64,000 nucleotides of DNA from Acheta domesticus (GCA_031308135.1 JAHLJT010000631.1:7562286-7626285); one strand, 5' to 3'; counted from the stretch's first letter, positions 33,302-45,134 are shown. Notes: generated from the sequence alone by a model not told the origin. Program-made: numbers and translations.

Positions 33302-33365
33302 TTGTCTTTATTAGTGGCGAAGTTCAGACCATTTGACCTGCTCTTCCGCCCATGAATGGTGTCAA
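33254..33365 (-). mobile_element. LINE 3' end with (ATT)n tail, minus strand
   Basis: On the minus strand GGCGGAAGAGCAGGTCAAAT leads to CTTCGCCACTAATAAAGACA and then a pure (ATT)n run (33254-33302). The unique part matches 15511-15560. A conserved 3' end directly followed by a microsatellite tail is typical of LINE insertions. The parent LINE is unknown. Confidence 0.6.
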
Positions 33366-34566
33366 GGTGTCGATTTTTGAAGAAAATAAACCACGAGCGT
33401 AGTACACGTTTCAAAAGAAGACTTCATTCCATTACCGAATTCAGGATATGCTTGTGATGAATGTATTCATATGGAACGATTGTCAGAAAAGATCGAATAT
33501 GCGGTTAAGGGTCCCTTGTTATTTTCAGAATGATAAATGTACAGTATTTGGGATTTGTGTTAATCTGTGACAGCTTATTTATGTCTAAAACTTCGAAATG
33601 GGAAATTGGTCGATTTGCGTTTCGTTGATGGTAGCGGTCTCTAAAAGTACCGATATTTGCATGTTCATGGAGCGTCCACTATTCTGTATGATCATTAAAT
33701 TAAATGCTAGATAGACGATGATGTGCTACGACACGACGTTTGTAGGAAAGGTTTCTTAAAAATAGTAATAAATTAATTTCAATTTACATTTCTTATTTTA
33801 ATCAAAGTGTTAATAAAAACGTAACGATAATAATAGTGACTTAAAGAGAATATGCATATTCGTAACGCCTTATGCATGTATGAACATGAAATTACAACTC
33901 AGTGGGGTTATTTGCTTTAAAGTAGGACTGTCTTATTTATGAGACATATTTCATATGAAACAATATTTTAAATGGGGTTATCAGAAATGATGGCTAGGCG
34001 AAGCACTCTAATTAGTAAATTGATCCGCAAATGAGGAGGTATACTAAAAAGGAAGTATTTTTTTAGAGATGATGAATCTTATAATGCATAAAATACTTCG
34101 CACGAATTACTTACATTAGATTTAATGAAAGTTTTTGGTATCTTATGAGTTCTTTTAAATTGCAGTTCTTTTGTTGTATTAGGTTAAAAAATTTTAAGAA
34201 AAGAAATCCAAATGCCTGAATCTCTCCTCTACAATTTTTTTATTGATAATTGGAAATTATTTAAAACCACTCAAGCACCGTATATTTCAGTGACGTCTGA
34301 CAACCGAGTGAATGACAGTCAAATAATCGAATACAAACACGAAATATGAATTGAAACCTAATACTTTTCTCTTAACCGCATTTCCATATGAAACGAGATC
34401 GGGGGATAGTCTTCAAAATAGTGAAAAAGATAGTGAGCTAGAAGAAAGATAAAATATTTATTTTAATTGCTTTTAAATTTGCTTTGACCTCTTTCGTCGT
34501 TAATGTAGAACATTTCACAAAAGAACCACACGAGATTGTGCTCGCTTCTTTGCACGAACCGCAAAC
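33366..34566. other. AT-rich sequence, no feature seen
   Basis: No gene, RNA or repeat signature recognised. Confidence 0.5.
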
Positions 34567-35120
34567 CGGGAGAAATGGCTCAGTGCATCAACCTGATGTC
34601 ACTGCAGTCTCTCTGACCGGGAGGTCTTAGGTTCGAGTACCAACGGTAGCAGGATTTTCGACACTAGCATGTCAGCTAGGTCGAATTCAGTCGCTGTCTG
34701 GAAGAGAATTCTAGCGACCGGCTGCTCTGATCTGTAGTTTTCCGTGGTTTCTCCGATCAACACCAGGCGAATGCCGGAGCAGTACCCTAACAAACGGGCC
34801 ACAGACCGCGCGCGATCTTTCCTTCCTCTTCCTTGTCCTATCCTCTCCTCTTACACACACACACACACACGAACATTCACTACACTACCACACATGCCGG
34901 GAGACCAGTCGGGAGCTTACAGGTTATCCCAGCTGGGGCGGTGCCCCGCTGGTAGGAGATACCTCGTTGAGGGGAAAACCCGCTAGTCGACGGTAGGTCG
35001 ACGCCAGATCTCGCCATCCAGCGGGGACAAGATCATCGCTACCTCCCAAGAAAAAAAACACTACACTAACGGGACTAATGACCTAAGTAGTTGACGCGCC
35101 CGGAAACACGAATCAATCAA
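34567..35120 (+). mobile_element. SINE family 1, full-length copy
   Basis: It has an A-box-like TGGCTCAGTGC and a B-box-like GGTTCGAGTAC, then the full body with a short CA run (about 34854-34871), the 3' block CACTAACGGGACTAATGACC and a tail ATCAATCAA. With the copies at 2921 and 30652 it defines a family length of about 550 bp. Confidence 0.92.
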
Positions 35121-35451
35121 GTCAAACAACGAACCTCGATCGGGGCCACTGGCAGGGGCGGAGGGGTCTGAGAGCGTTGCCCGGTGCAGGCGACGGCGCG
35201 CGGCGCGGCCTGGTCTGCTCCCACACGCGACCAGCCTCCGCGCTCGCCACCCAGGGCGGGCGATCCCTATCGCTAGTGATCTCAACATTACAACTGGATG
35301 CACAACTGCAATGCTCTGAAGTGCTGAAAATGGTGACGGCCGTTTTTCGTTAGGTTGGCTGCGGTGAACGTCTACCTGTATAGGGTTTCGTACGAGTTAA
35401 ATGTATCTTGTATGTTGTTAGTGATGCTTACAATCATGTCCGTCAACGAAA
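35121..35451. other. CpG-rich patch upstream of a THAP-like start
   Basis: 35150-35280 is GC- and CpG-rich (GGCGACGGCGCGCGGCGCGG), then composition falls. A CpG island in front of a short THAP-like first exon would fit a promoter, but there is no other evidence of one. Confidence 0.35.
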
Positions 35452-35508
35452 ATGCCAAAGTATTGCGTAGTATTCGCTTGTAATAAACGCCAACAAACTA
35501 TAAACTAG
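35452..35508 (+). pseudogene. Possible THAP-domain first exon (MPKYCVVFAC)
   Basis: An 18-codon frame starts MPKYCVVFACNKRQQ and then stops. M-P-K-x-C-x4-C-N-x-R is the usual opening of THAP zinc-binding domains (C2CH, DNA-binding). About 50 bases downstream, a pyrimidine run ending TTTTTTTAG precedes GGTTTCCA, which reads RFP in one frame and recalls the conserved HRFP of THAP domains. No donor restores one continuous frame, and the distal C-x2-H is not found. It could be the start of a spliced gene or a remnant. Confidence 0.35.
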
Positions 35509-35998
35509 ATGCGAATGTTATTAGATTTTATTGCTATTACATTAGTAATATTTTTTTAGGTTTCCAACGACTACTACTATTTGCTATAAGTCGATCTAAC
35601 GAAGTTATTAAAGATAAGCAAACCAAGAGCAATCCCCTGTGTGAATGTTACACGTCTCCAAGGAATGAAAATACTTAATTTTGTTAATTATTGGTAAATC
35701 TTAATTTCTAAGTATTGGATATTGGTTACTTTCCTTTTTTATTACGTTTTAGTGAACACAAAAGAGAATAAATGTTTGAAATTGGAATGAGACGTCAATT
35801 CCTACTATTTGGTTCTGAGGTAGGTGAGAACAGACGTTCACCAACATGACGGACCGTCACGATTTTTGAGCACAGTGTGTTGGCTCCAGTCTACACTAGA
35901 GCTCACTGGCTATCGCTGACGAGCCCTGCGCCCACTGTTCCCAACCTGACCATAATTAGAAGCTACGGATAAAACTCTAAGTATACTGCAAGCAAAAC
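35509..35998. other. Unassigned sequence
   Basis: No continuation of the THAP-like exon could be established, and no repeat is recognised. Confidence 0.4.
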
Positions 35999-36400
35999 TT
36001 CTGCCGACTTGACAGCCGGGAGTGGGCGAGAGCGATGTTGCCACTTACTCGGGTGGCAGACACGTTCATTTTTGAGTCAGATCAATCCTCCCTTAGCTGT
36101 TGAGGCATACACGTCCAGCTTATTGTATTTTTGGTAGAATTGTAATAATGACACTAGATTATTTGATGAAATTCTGTTACACAATTTTATCGCAGTCCCT
36201 TACACTATAATCCTACCAAAGCAAGGAATAACGAAACATTTTTGCATAACACGCGCAAAACAAATGAAAATATGTACAGCGAGACGCCGTAAGTAGAGTA
36301 AACGTCGGCAACTCTAGTGACATCATCATAATTTGAAGCCTCTGATTGGATAACGAACCCCCCTCTCCTCTGTCAGCCTGGATCTGTCAAGTCGGCAGAA
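35999..36400. mobile_element. Short element with inverted ends TTCTGCCGACTTGACAG
   Basis: TTCTGCCGACTTGACAG at 35999-36015 is repeated in exact inverse as CTGTCAAGTCGGCAGAA, ending at 36400. A second inner pair (GTTGCCACTTACTC, and GAGTAAACGTCGGCAAC) is also inverted. No clear target duplication; superfamily unknown; non-coding. Confidence 0.75.
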
Positions 36401-39400
36401 ATATTACTCGCGGTATAAATGGTTATGGTTTTTGGGCTCGCTGATTACTAGGGGGAAGATTTTAATGAAATGTCATTTTGTTTCTTTTCACTTTAAAAGA
36501 GTGCGGTTTAGAAAAGGAAATTAATTTTATCTTACGACAAAAGAAAATGACCCATTTTTATGTCATTTTTTGCCATATTCGTTGATTTCGACCAATAAGC
36601 CGTTTTCTACCTTTACCCATACTTTTTAATGCATTCTTTGTTGATTTCATCGATTTTAATATACTTTTAATGGGTTTTTCTTCAAATAATATTTACGACA
36701 TTCAACAAATGTTCTCCACAGAATTCCTGAGTAGCCTATTCGATTTCTTCGCTTAGAAATTGTAATGTCAGCAGCTGTATGTAATCTAAGGCCTATCAGC
36801 GCCATTGTCGGATCGGCCGATTTCGGAATAACTAAAGGCAGATATTTCTCGGTAAAAAACAGTCCAAACCAAAAGTTTGAAAGCTTAGGACACTTGAACA
36901 AATACAACAAGCCTCGATTACATCAGTAACGTATACAACAGCTTGAGTTTTTCATCTGAACTGGTTTTGATAACATATTTTTACGTAATATTTCTTTGCT
37001 TTTAGGACATTTTAAAAACATTTTAATATCATTTTACTCACCATTCTTGGCGATGTTTTAGGTCGTCAAAATCCACCCCATACTGACTACGAATTTGATG
37101 TCAAAATTGGAAAATCCACGAATGGCGGATCCAATATGACGGGCCCAGTATTTAAAAATGAAGCAGATTTCTGTGAAACTGCCTACATTTAAGTATTTTA
37201 GGAGTTGCTGATTATGAATTTGATGTCAAAATTTAAAAATTCAAAATAATTAATATTTAAATGTGTATTGTGTAATAAAATATTAAACTATACATAATGA
37301 ATGTTATGTATTGTGATATACCAGAATATTACAAATTTTATTTAATAATATTAGCTGTACATGGGGTGGATAAATGGGTATGCAATATGGCGGTATACGG
37401 CCTTAGCAACGACAGCGCAGAGGTTGGCAAGGTCAACAAACTGTACACAGGCCTTGAAGATGTCAGGACGCTGGCTAGATAGCTAAAGAAAATAAGATGT
37501 GATTGGTTCAAAAACGAATGACTGACGGGGATCGTGGCTATGGGTGTCTCCACGTAAGAAAAGACCCTAAAAATTCAACATGGCGGAGTTTCGGCACTGC
37601 CAACCTCATCGAAATGAAACGCGAAAGTGCATGAAGGATACCGTCGCGGCGTATTTAAATGAACGTAGTGTCCAGAAATGCAGATTTGCTGAAATTATAA
37701 TTATTAATATTGTTTTGACTAATAAATAGCAAATTTCACAATTTACTCATGAAATTGTAATTATTATTATTTTAAAATTGAATATAATACATTTCATTAA
37801 TAAATTACTGGTAATTTTAAAATTATGTTAATTTCCAGAATAAAATATTTTGAAACTGAAGAATAAATGAAATAATAGATTGTTATTTTATTACAAAACT
37901 AGCAAAAATGAAACTATGCAAAAATCGGGGGATATATAGAATAAAGATGAAATGAAATACTCAAAAATAACTTTAATTTTCAAACAATACACAAAGTAGT
38001 GAAATAAAACTATTTTTCACTGAACTTAGATATTTTTGAATCCTAATTTTTTTTGTATATAACATCAACATATGACCACAATCAAAGCATATCAAAGGAA
38101 TGAAGAAATCCATTGTACAGAAATGACAAATGTTTGAATTTGTGAAAATAGAATAAATCAGATATATGACTTGACATAATTTGAAGGTTCAATAAAGAAT
38201 AAACTTATGCACCATGGGTGATCAGATTTGATGACAAATTGCAAGGAGCAGTCATTAAAATTTCTTGAACATCAATAGTCCACAGCAAGTTATATTCACA
38301 TCAATTATTGAATTTTTACAACAATTTTAGAGTCTAATGCCCCTGGGCTTACAATCATTACAAAACATCCTGGTATTTACCTTAAGCGATAGCGGAAAAC
38401 CAGGGAAACCAAAGGAATAAGTATGCTACCATGTATATACAAAAATGAATAAAAATATCGTTAATTCTCAATTGAATTTTAAAAAATTAACATTAAAAAT
38501 CAGCATTAAGAAATTTGGCTGACCGTAAAAATTAACTACTTGAAAATTTTATATATATATATTGATAGCATACCCATCCTCCCGATCAGGAAGACTGATT
38601 GAAGGTCAATTTCTAGCATGCATGTAGGAACATTAGTCAAAATAATAGAGATTTACAATTTAACAAAAATACATAAAATAAATCAATGAAATAATATAAA
38701 TAATATACATAAAAATGCAATTGAATCCTATTTAGAAAATGTAATATCTTCTGTGAAACACAGCAACCCTGCAACATAGAATAATTAATGCAGTATCTAA
38801 TGTCCAATCTGGATAAATTCAATAAATAGCCATGTAATTATTATAAAAACAAACATTTATTTTAATAAATTCCTTGAGCAAATAATTTTCTTGAAAATAA
38901 TTTTTAAAGAAAATTAAAAAGAACGTTACCACAAGTAATAGGAAAAACTTGATACTTAACTTTCATATTACTTAAAACTCCTGACACAAATGGAAAACCA
39001 AATTGTCCAGAATAAGAACATTTGCTTCACATGAAAGTATTCAAAATATAACATGACAATAATATGTACCTAAAAACCAATAAAATTTACAAAAATTAGT
39101 AGAAAACCATTGAACATTCACTTAAAATGAAATATTAATAGCCAAAATGGAATAGTGCATCAATCGTAAACATTAAGCAATACTCTCTATCAAGCCAAAT
39201 AATATATTGAAATATGTACTCACTAATACCACATAACTGATTTCCATTTCAACAAACCATCTAATAAAATTATGCATCTTCAGAACTCCATTATTGTATA
39301 TTTGAAACATTTAGTAAAGTAATGTACACTTCTTTCACATTTGAAAACTTTAATGTTTATTCATTTAAAGCACTTAGCATCTGTACTTCAACTAAACAAA

Positions 39401-39596
39401 AAATCTTAAGTCTGAACAGTAATGATTACTTGTATTATGAAAATGATGTAAAGAAAATGACTAACAGTTAAACAATAGTGATGAACTAATGGTATATTAA
39501 GTGGTACACTTAAATAGTTTCTTTGGTTTACATCAGAAGGTAAAAGTTCATTCAGGATATGACACTCATAATCAATCTATTAATTCATACTCACTT
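36401..39596. other. Long AT-rich stretch, no gene seen
   Basis: GAATTTGATGTCAAAAT occurs twice (about 37089 and 37217), and GGCGGATCCAATATG-type words nearby suggest an old dispersed repeat. From 37600 to 39590 the DNA is strongly AT-rich and featureless to the eye. Confidence 0.4.
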
Positions 39597-39767
39597 TATT
39601 AAGTTGGCTGTCCGGGTGACGCCGCGTCCATGGCAAAGGTGCCGACGTTTCGGTCGCCATTCTGCGACCTTCCTCAGGGCGTAATGCTGAGGAAGGTCGC
39701 AGAATGGCGACCGAAACGTCGGCACCTTTGCCATGGACGCGGCGTCACCCGGACAGCCAACTTAATA
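39597..39767. mobile_element. Perfect 81-bp palindrome with CTGANGA/GAAA hairpin motif, copy B
   Basis: The arms 39597-39677 and 39687-39767 are exact inverses over 81 bp around a 9-bp centre (GGCGTAATG). Each arm carries CTGAGGA, A, GGTCGC-AGAATG-GCGACC, GAAACGTCGGC. Perfect identity implies recent formation, ongoing correction, or an assembly or library artefact. Non-coding. Confidence 0.85.
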
Positions 39768-39799
39768 TTGACTCCGGCCGCGGAAGCCTACGCTCTCAT

Positions 39800-40620
39800 A
39801 CTCACTTGATTTACTTTGCAACCAGGCTCGATTCAAATAGAGAGACTGAAACACTGGCTGGAACAATTGACTGTAAAGTATTAATTTTAATTTAATAACC
39901 TGCAATCACCACCAACTTACAATCATGTAAATTGAAGCATACCTTTTCTGCAGGACAGTGTGGCCTTACATTAACTTATCTGTGGCGGTTGCTTTAAGGG
40001 GGTATAAGTTTTTAATTTGTGGGCACATCTGTAATATAGAAGTAAATATTTAACATGATTATCACTTCTATTCCAAACTCATTAATGTGTACTTACTTGT
40101 TTCACTTTGCAACCAAGCTCGAACCAAACACACTGACTGAAACACTGGCTGGAACATTTGACTGTAAGGTATTAATATCAATAATAACTTAATTACCTGC
40201 ATTTACCACGAACTTACAATCATATAAATTCAAGCATACCTTTTCCACAGGACAGTGTGGCCCAGTTTCTCACATTAACTTATCTGTGGTGGTTGCTTTA
40301 AGAGGGCATAAGTTTTCAATTCATGGGCACATCTGTAATATGTAACATGTAATATGTAAATATGTAACACAATTATCACTTCTATTCCAAACTCATTAAT
40401 GTGTACTTACTTGTTTCACTTTGCAACCAGGCTCGAACCAAACACACTAACTGAAACACTGTCCGGAACATTTGACTGTAATGTAATAATATTAATTTAA
40501 TTGCCTACAATTACCAGAAACGAACCATCGAGTAAATTCAAGCAATACCTTTTCCATAGCACAGTGTGGCCCTATATGTACTTCAACGATAATGGATGGT
40601 TGCTTAAAATGTCAGGTGTT
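39800..40620 (-). repeat. Three tandem ~300-bp units carrying exon-like blocks
   Basis: The units repeat with spacings of about 291 and 314 bp; the third is partial. On the minus strand each holds block A, exactly 65 nt long: 39806-39870, 40097-40161 and 40411-40475. Block A is preceded by a TTACAG-type acceptor and followed by a GTGAGT or GTAAGT donor. Units one and two also hold block B (39953-40028 and 40240-40332), with ATTACAG before and GTATGC after it. Stops occur in the blocks of at least some copies in every frame I checked, so coding is doubtful. They lie just downstream of the transposase pseudogene on the same strand. Confidence 0.75.
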
Positions 40621-41583
40621 TCTGTGAGGTAAATCTCTGAAAACCCTTTCAGGACTGTCACATTGCAGATGTTCTAGGTATTGGCTCTAATGGAATTGGA
40701 TCTTGTTCCTCTCCTGTGCCTTCTTCTGCTGTGTCAGTTCCACTTGCACTACTTAGATTTATTACAAATTCTTCATAATCTTCCACTACCTCTTTTTCAT
40801 AGTAGTCTTAAATAATTTTCTCTGCATGTGCCACTGAATTTTTCCACATTTCTGGTGTGACCTATTAAAGGCATTATATAATTTTTTAGATTCCTGTTGT
40901 AACTACTTTTTAAACAATTACAATTATGTTGCAATATATTTACTGTTTTTCTAATAGTGATTTATTGAAAACATTACCTGATTTATTGCCTCATTCCACA
41001 CAGCTTTTGTTCTCTCCAGTTCCTTGCCCTGGCCTTCCACATACAGTTTTGTTGTAGTACACTTTTGAAATGCCCCACACATGTTCAATAGGATTGAATT
41101 TACAATGATATGGTGGCAGTCTTAAAACTGTGTGCCCTTCTGCAGCCAACATGTCATCATCTACATACCTTTATCAACATATTGATGGTCAGTTATATAT
41201 TTCTCACAAGTGTTAATGTATATATTTGAACATATTTAAGGTGGATACTTTAAAATTTTATTACAATGATACAACAGAAAGGTAATTCAAAATAATAATG
41301 AAATGTAATATTTGGTTACATTACTTATTTCATTATGTAAAAATTAGTTCCGTCTCATTTCTGAAGCTTACAATCAATTGATCCTTTCTCCACTTTGTTG
41401 TTGGATTCCTCTCTACCTGTCTTGAATGGTAAGAAGCATTGTCCATGATAATGATGCATGGTCTTAAATTGCGAATGCCAGGAATCAGTTGTTTCTTAAC
41501 CCAGGATTCAAAAGTACAACTGTTCATTGCTCCGTGATAATCTTGCCCCCTTTTAAGGTCAGTAGCAAAAATCAGACCAGCAC

Positions 41584-41655
41584 CTACAAAGTGTCACAAC
41601 TGGTATACATGCCTTAGTTTGTACATAATGTCATGAAAACTCAAAACACATGTAC
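41584..41655 (-). other. Intron of the transposase pseudogene
   Basis: It starts GTACATGT and ends CTTTGTAG on the minus strand, 72 nt. Its removal joins GGACCAG to GTGCTGG and restores the conserved HAG...GFxPGAGLIF motif of the family, the best evidence for real splicing in this locus. Confidence 0.7.
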
Positions 41656-42395
41656 CTGGTCCAAAACCTCTTGTTCCTGCATGAACCACAACTAGCTTCC
41701 TTCCTTCTGCTGGTCTCTTAATTATTCCTTTACTGATGCCTGGTTGAAGCCTTGAATATGTAGTTGAACCTATTGGAAAAGATAGTTTTGTCTCATAATT
41801 TTTACACATAAGTAATATAACCATTTTGGAAAGGTCTCTTTTACCATTTATATAGATCCATGTCTCCTCTAGATACACTACAGTCTTTGGGTTTTCACTT
41901 CTCTTATTTTTCATGTAGTCTGCCACAAAATACAACCTCTTTACAATAATTTCATTTGTCTCACAATTACGAAATTGGGTCTCCTTTCCTCCATGCTAAA
42001 CCCAATTTCTTAATTATTCTGTACAATGTTGTGCACAACCCTTTGAATAAGAAAGTATCATAATTTTCTTTTACATACTGCCATACCTCTTGAAGTGAGT
42101 AGTCTCCTGCCTGTTGCAAAATGAATTGGTCTTGGAAAGTCTTTCAAAAGTGAGTCACATACTTCATCATTCCTCTAAATACAAAATCTCTTACCATTAT
42201 CAGCCACCTGATAAATATACCTGGCAATAGCTTCTCTAGAAAAGCCATCAACTGAATCTCTCACAGGTCATGACCGCTTCATCTTCTTGTTCGGAGTTCT
42301 AATAGGTTTTCCTGCCTTATAATACTTAATAAGACTTGCCAAAGTTATATAAGGTCTCTGTAATATAGTAATATATTTCAATAAAATAATTATGA

Positions 42396-42563
42396 TTCAC
42401 TCTTTTATATATAAACAACACAATAATTATCCTTTATAACTGTTGTTATTGTACATTAGCATAAAAACATAAGAACTTTAAATACATTTTCATGTTTTTA
42501 TGGAAATGTACAATAACAACAGTAATAAAGGATAATAATTATGTTGTCTATATAAAAGAGTGA
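42396..42563. mobile_element. Palindromic element inside intron 1 of the transposase
   Basis: Left arm about 42396-42470 (TCACTCTTTTATATATAAAC through TGTTGTTATTGTACATT). Right arm about 42491-42563, the near-perfect inverse (AATGTACAATAACAACAG through TATAAAAGAGTGA). The centre is about 20 bp. It lies wholly within the inferred intron 42707-42358, so it did not itself break the reading frame. Confidence 0.8.
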
Positions 42564-42885
42564 AGCTTTATATAATAAAAAACTATGTGAGAAGACAACA
42601 GTACAAATCAAATTTTAAAAAATTATGATTCACATACACATGTTCATCATGAAAACATTTTGGCAGGCAATAAAATGTAAATAATTATTGTGAAATTAAT
42701 AGCTTACCCCCACAATTAAAGCCACTTTGGCAATGACACTGCTCTCATGAAAGTTGCACTTCTTTACGAGAATTTTTCTCGCTCTTATATTTATAAACGT
42801 TGAGAAGGACCTGCCTTTCACCACTCGATAATATCCACCTCCTTTTCTGCTTAATTGGAGAATTACTTATCGAATTTGAAGACAT

Positions 42886-44319
42886 ATTTTACAAATGTCA
42901 ATCGAAAACACAATTCAAGTTCCCTTCCGAAACCAATCACGCACTGGAAACGCAAGGAAAACGATTTTGAAATGAGCAAGTGCGGGATGCTGCTCGCTTG
43001 CATAACCTCAGTATCTCCACACGACGTGTTGCAGGATTCAAACGCTTGAAGTTGGCAGGAAGTTAATTTGTACGCACGTGTACCAGTCGCCAGCTAAGGA
43101 AAAGTCCCTGACTACAATACTTCCATTACGTTGGGATATTTCAGTTGGGGTTGGCACCTACTTTCTCCAACTTAAATTGTAATCAAAAGTCCCTAAGCCA
43201 ATGCAGTAAGAATGGCGGGTGATTTCCGGGAGGTTGGTATTTTTTTGCGTTCTGGGGCTTATCTTACGTGAAATAACCCATACTTGGGTTCGTAAGAGAC
43301 GCACGGGTTGGCTAGTGAAGATTAGACAGTCTAATTTTGCCGCTGTGTTTTGAAAAAATAGAATGAGGGACGCTTACCGAACCATAAAGGGTTAAAGAAC
43401 ACATTGAACAGAACATTCTGATTCTGGGTGTCGGGGAGTGAAGATCGCGGATTTTGATAGTAGACGACGTGGTGTAAAGATCGTTTGCGGACATTATATT
43501 AGGAAAGTGGGACTTGTATATTTTTTTGTGAGAGAAGTAATAGTTTTTTCGGACTCTGAGAATTATTTGCCAGAAGTGAATTCGCGGAGGACTTGCACAG
43601 TTTTTCGGATATTGCAGTTGAACTTTAATGTTTTACATAACCAGTGGGAAAGATTAGGAACTGGGAGCATCGGATAAGAACCGATAAATAGTTTATGCAG
43701 TGTGGACTGGACGTGTCAGCAGCAACGCAAGACCGGAAGAAAGAAGCGAAACTTGGAACCAACAACGGACAAGTGAGAAGCGACTACGGAGCGTCGGCAA
43801 GCAAAACGGTAAATAAATACTGCAGTACAAAAGAGATAACGTATTTACAAGGTCATGACCATAAAATTAATTGTTAAAACTTAACGTTAAATAAATTTTG
43901 TTCTTTGGAAATGAAAGGAGTTTTCATTTGTCAATCATAATCTTTAATTAGTTGGAAGCATATAATTATTACATTTCAGATTCCACGCCATACTGTATAG
44001 TTGGCAGATCAGGTAATCGGCTATCGAGGCGATAGCGAGTAATTGTATCCGGACCCATCGACCCAAGCTAGCTGGATGTTTATATAATTTTGTTTAAGTT
44101 AGATGGGAAAACTTTGGTAGTAATTAATGTAACCTGTTTCTGGCGCCCAAATCTTAATATAAATTTGGAACAGGCCATAATTACAACCACACTCTTGATG
44201 AGACGATGATAAAGGTATATTTCAGTATGGATACATGTAATTAATGATTTGTCACTCTGTATATGACTGTCTGTTGTATAATTTTGATCGCCGGGTGTAG
44301 CTAGCAAAGGTAAACGAAC
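42886..44319. other. Unassigned sequence upstream of the transposase pseudogene
   Basis: AAAAGTCCCTGAC (about 43101) and AAAAGTCCCTAAG (about 43185) are direct near-repeats. The remaining DNA has short frames without recognisable homology. Confidence 0.4.
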
Positions 44320-44432
44320 ACGTAGCCTGCCGCGACGGGGCGGGGCGGGACGAGGCGGGCCGGGGCGGGGCTGGGCGGACGGGACGGGGCGTAGCGGGGA
44401 GGGGCGGGGCGGGACGGACCGTGGCATGCAAC
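44320..44432 (+). repeat. G-rich skewed tract (GGGGCGGGAC type)
   Basis: About 110 bp of GGGCGGGGC, GGGACGAGGC and GGGACGGGGC units. Strong G-over-C asymmetry on the plus strand, like 63.2 kb; potential G-quadruplex DNA. Confidence 0.9.
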
Positions 44433-45134
44433 ACCGAGACAGACCGGTTGCGCACTCCAGTAGATAAATGATAAACAAAAGGGGGCAAATATGTGCAGCT
44501 GCAATTTGACCTACTGATAGAGAACAGACAAATTACAGACAAGCTAAATTTCAGAGCAATACTAATCGGTACACAAGTTATATACCTCAATATGTGGAAA
44601 AAAAAACAGATACGCGGAAAAGGTTACTTTGCACGCACCTTTCTCGTGAAAATGTGTACTATACGCGCACTTTTTTCTTGATACTCCACAGGGGGGGGGT
44701 GCGAGGGGAGGCTGGTTCTGTTTACATCACAGCAGTGCAATGCTGTCAACATACACAAAAAACTCAGCGTAAAAGCACGTCTTGGACTAGACAGCAATGA
44801 GAAACAACTCAAGGTTATTTTTAAATTCTGAAGAAATAATTAATAAATGTAGAAATTATTGAATAACGAGAAGGTGCACGGTACGCAGAGGTCGTTATAA
44901 AGAGAGAGCGAAAACTGAGAAGTCCAAATTGTAAAGGAAGAAAGTGACCAGCACTGCAAACTGAGCCGTGACGTTCCGAGTGGGCCTCGTGTTTTCTGCC
45001 GAGCCGTGAGAGTCCGCGCTGAGCGAGAACTAGGGAGCTGGAGGATCAAGAAAAAGTGCGAGCATAGTAGAAAAGTTAACTTGTCAGATATTTTACCTAC
45101 CTTTTGATGTAATTCGGAAATACAGAATACGGAG
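44433..45134. other. Unassigned sequence
   Basis: No gene or repeat recognised. Confidence 0.45.

Larger units (their letters stand above)
40658..42885 (-). pseudogene. IS630/Tc1-type DDE transposase, six exon-like pieces, disabled
   Basis: The exons are approximately 42885-42708, 42357-42195, 42174-41656, 41583-41372, 41168-40978 and 40861-40658; most introns have GT...AG ends. The N-terminus reads MSSNSISNSP and then a basic ILSSGERQVLLNVYKY segment. Then come KAGKPIRTPNKKMKRS, DGFSREAIARYIYQ, YRIIKKLGLAWRK and VVYLEETWI (first catalytic position, Asp expected, Glu here). KLVVVHAGTRGFGPG joins AGLIFATDLKRGQDYHGAMN exactly across the 72-nt intron. IIIMDNASYH gives the second catalytic Asp, and LRLPPYHCKFNPIEHVW the final Glu. 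The C-terminal exon reads VTPEMWKNSVAHAEKII and ends acidic. Lesions include TGA after KMKRS, a TAA in the last exon and several frameshifts. Transposon origin is clear; a domesticated ancestor is possible. Confidence 0.85.
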
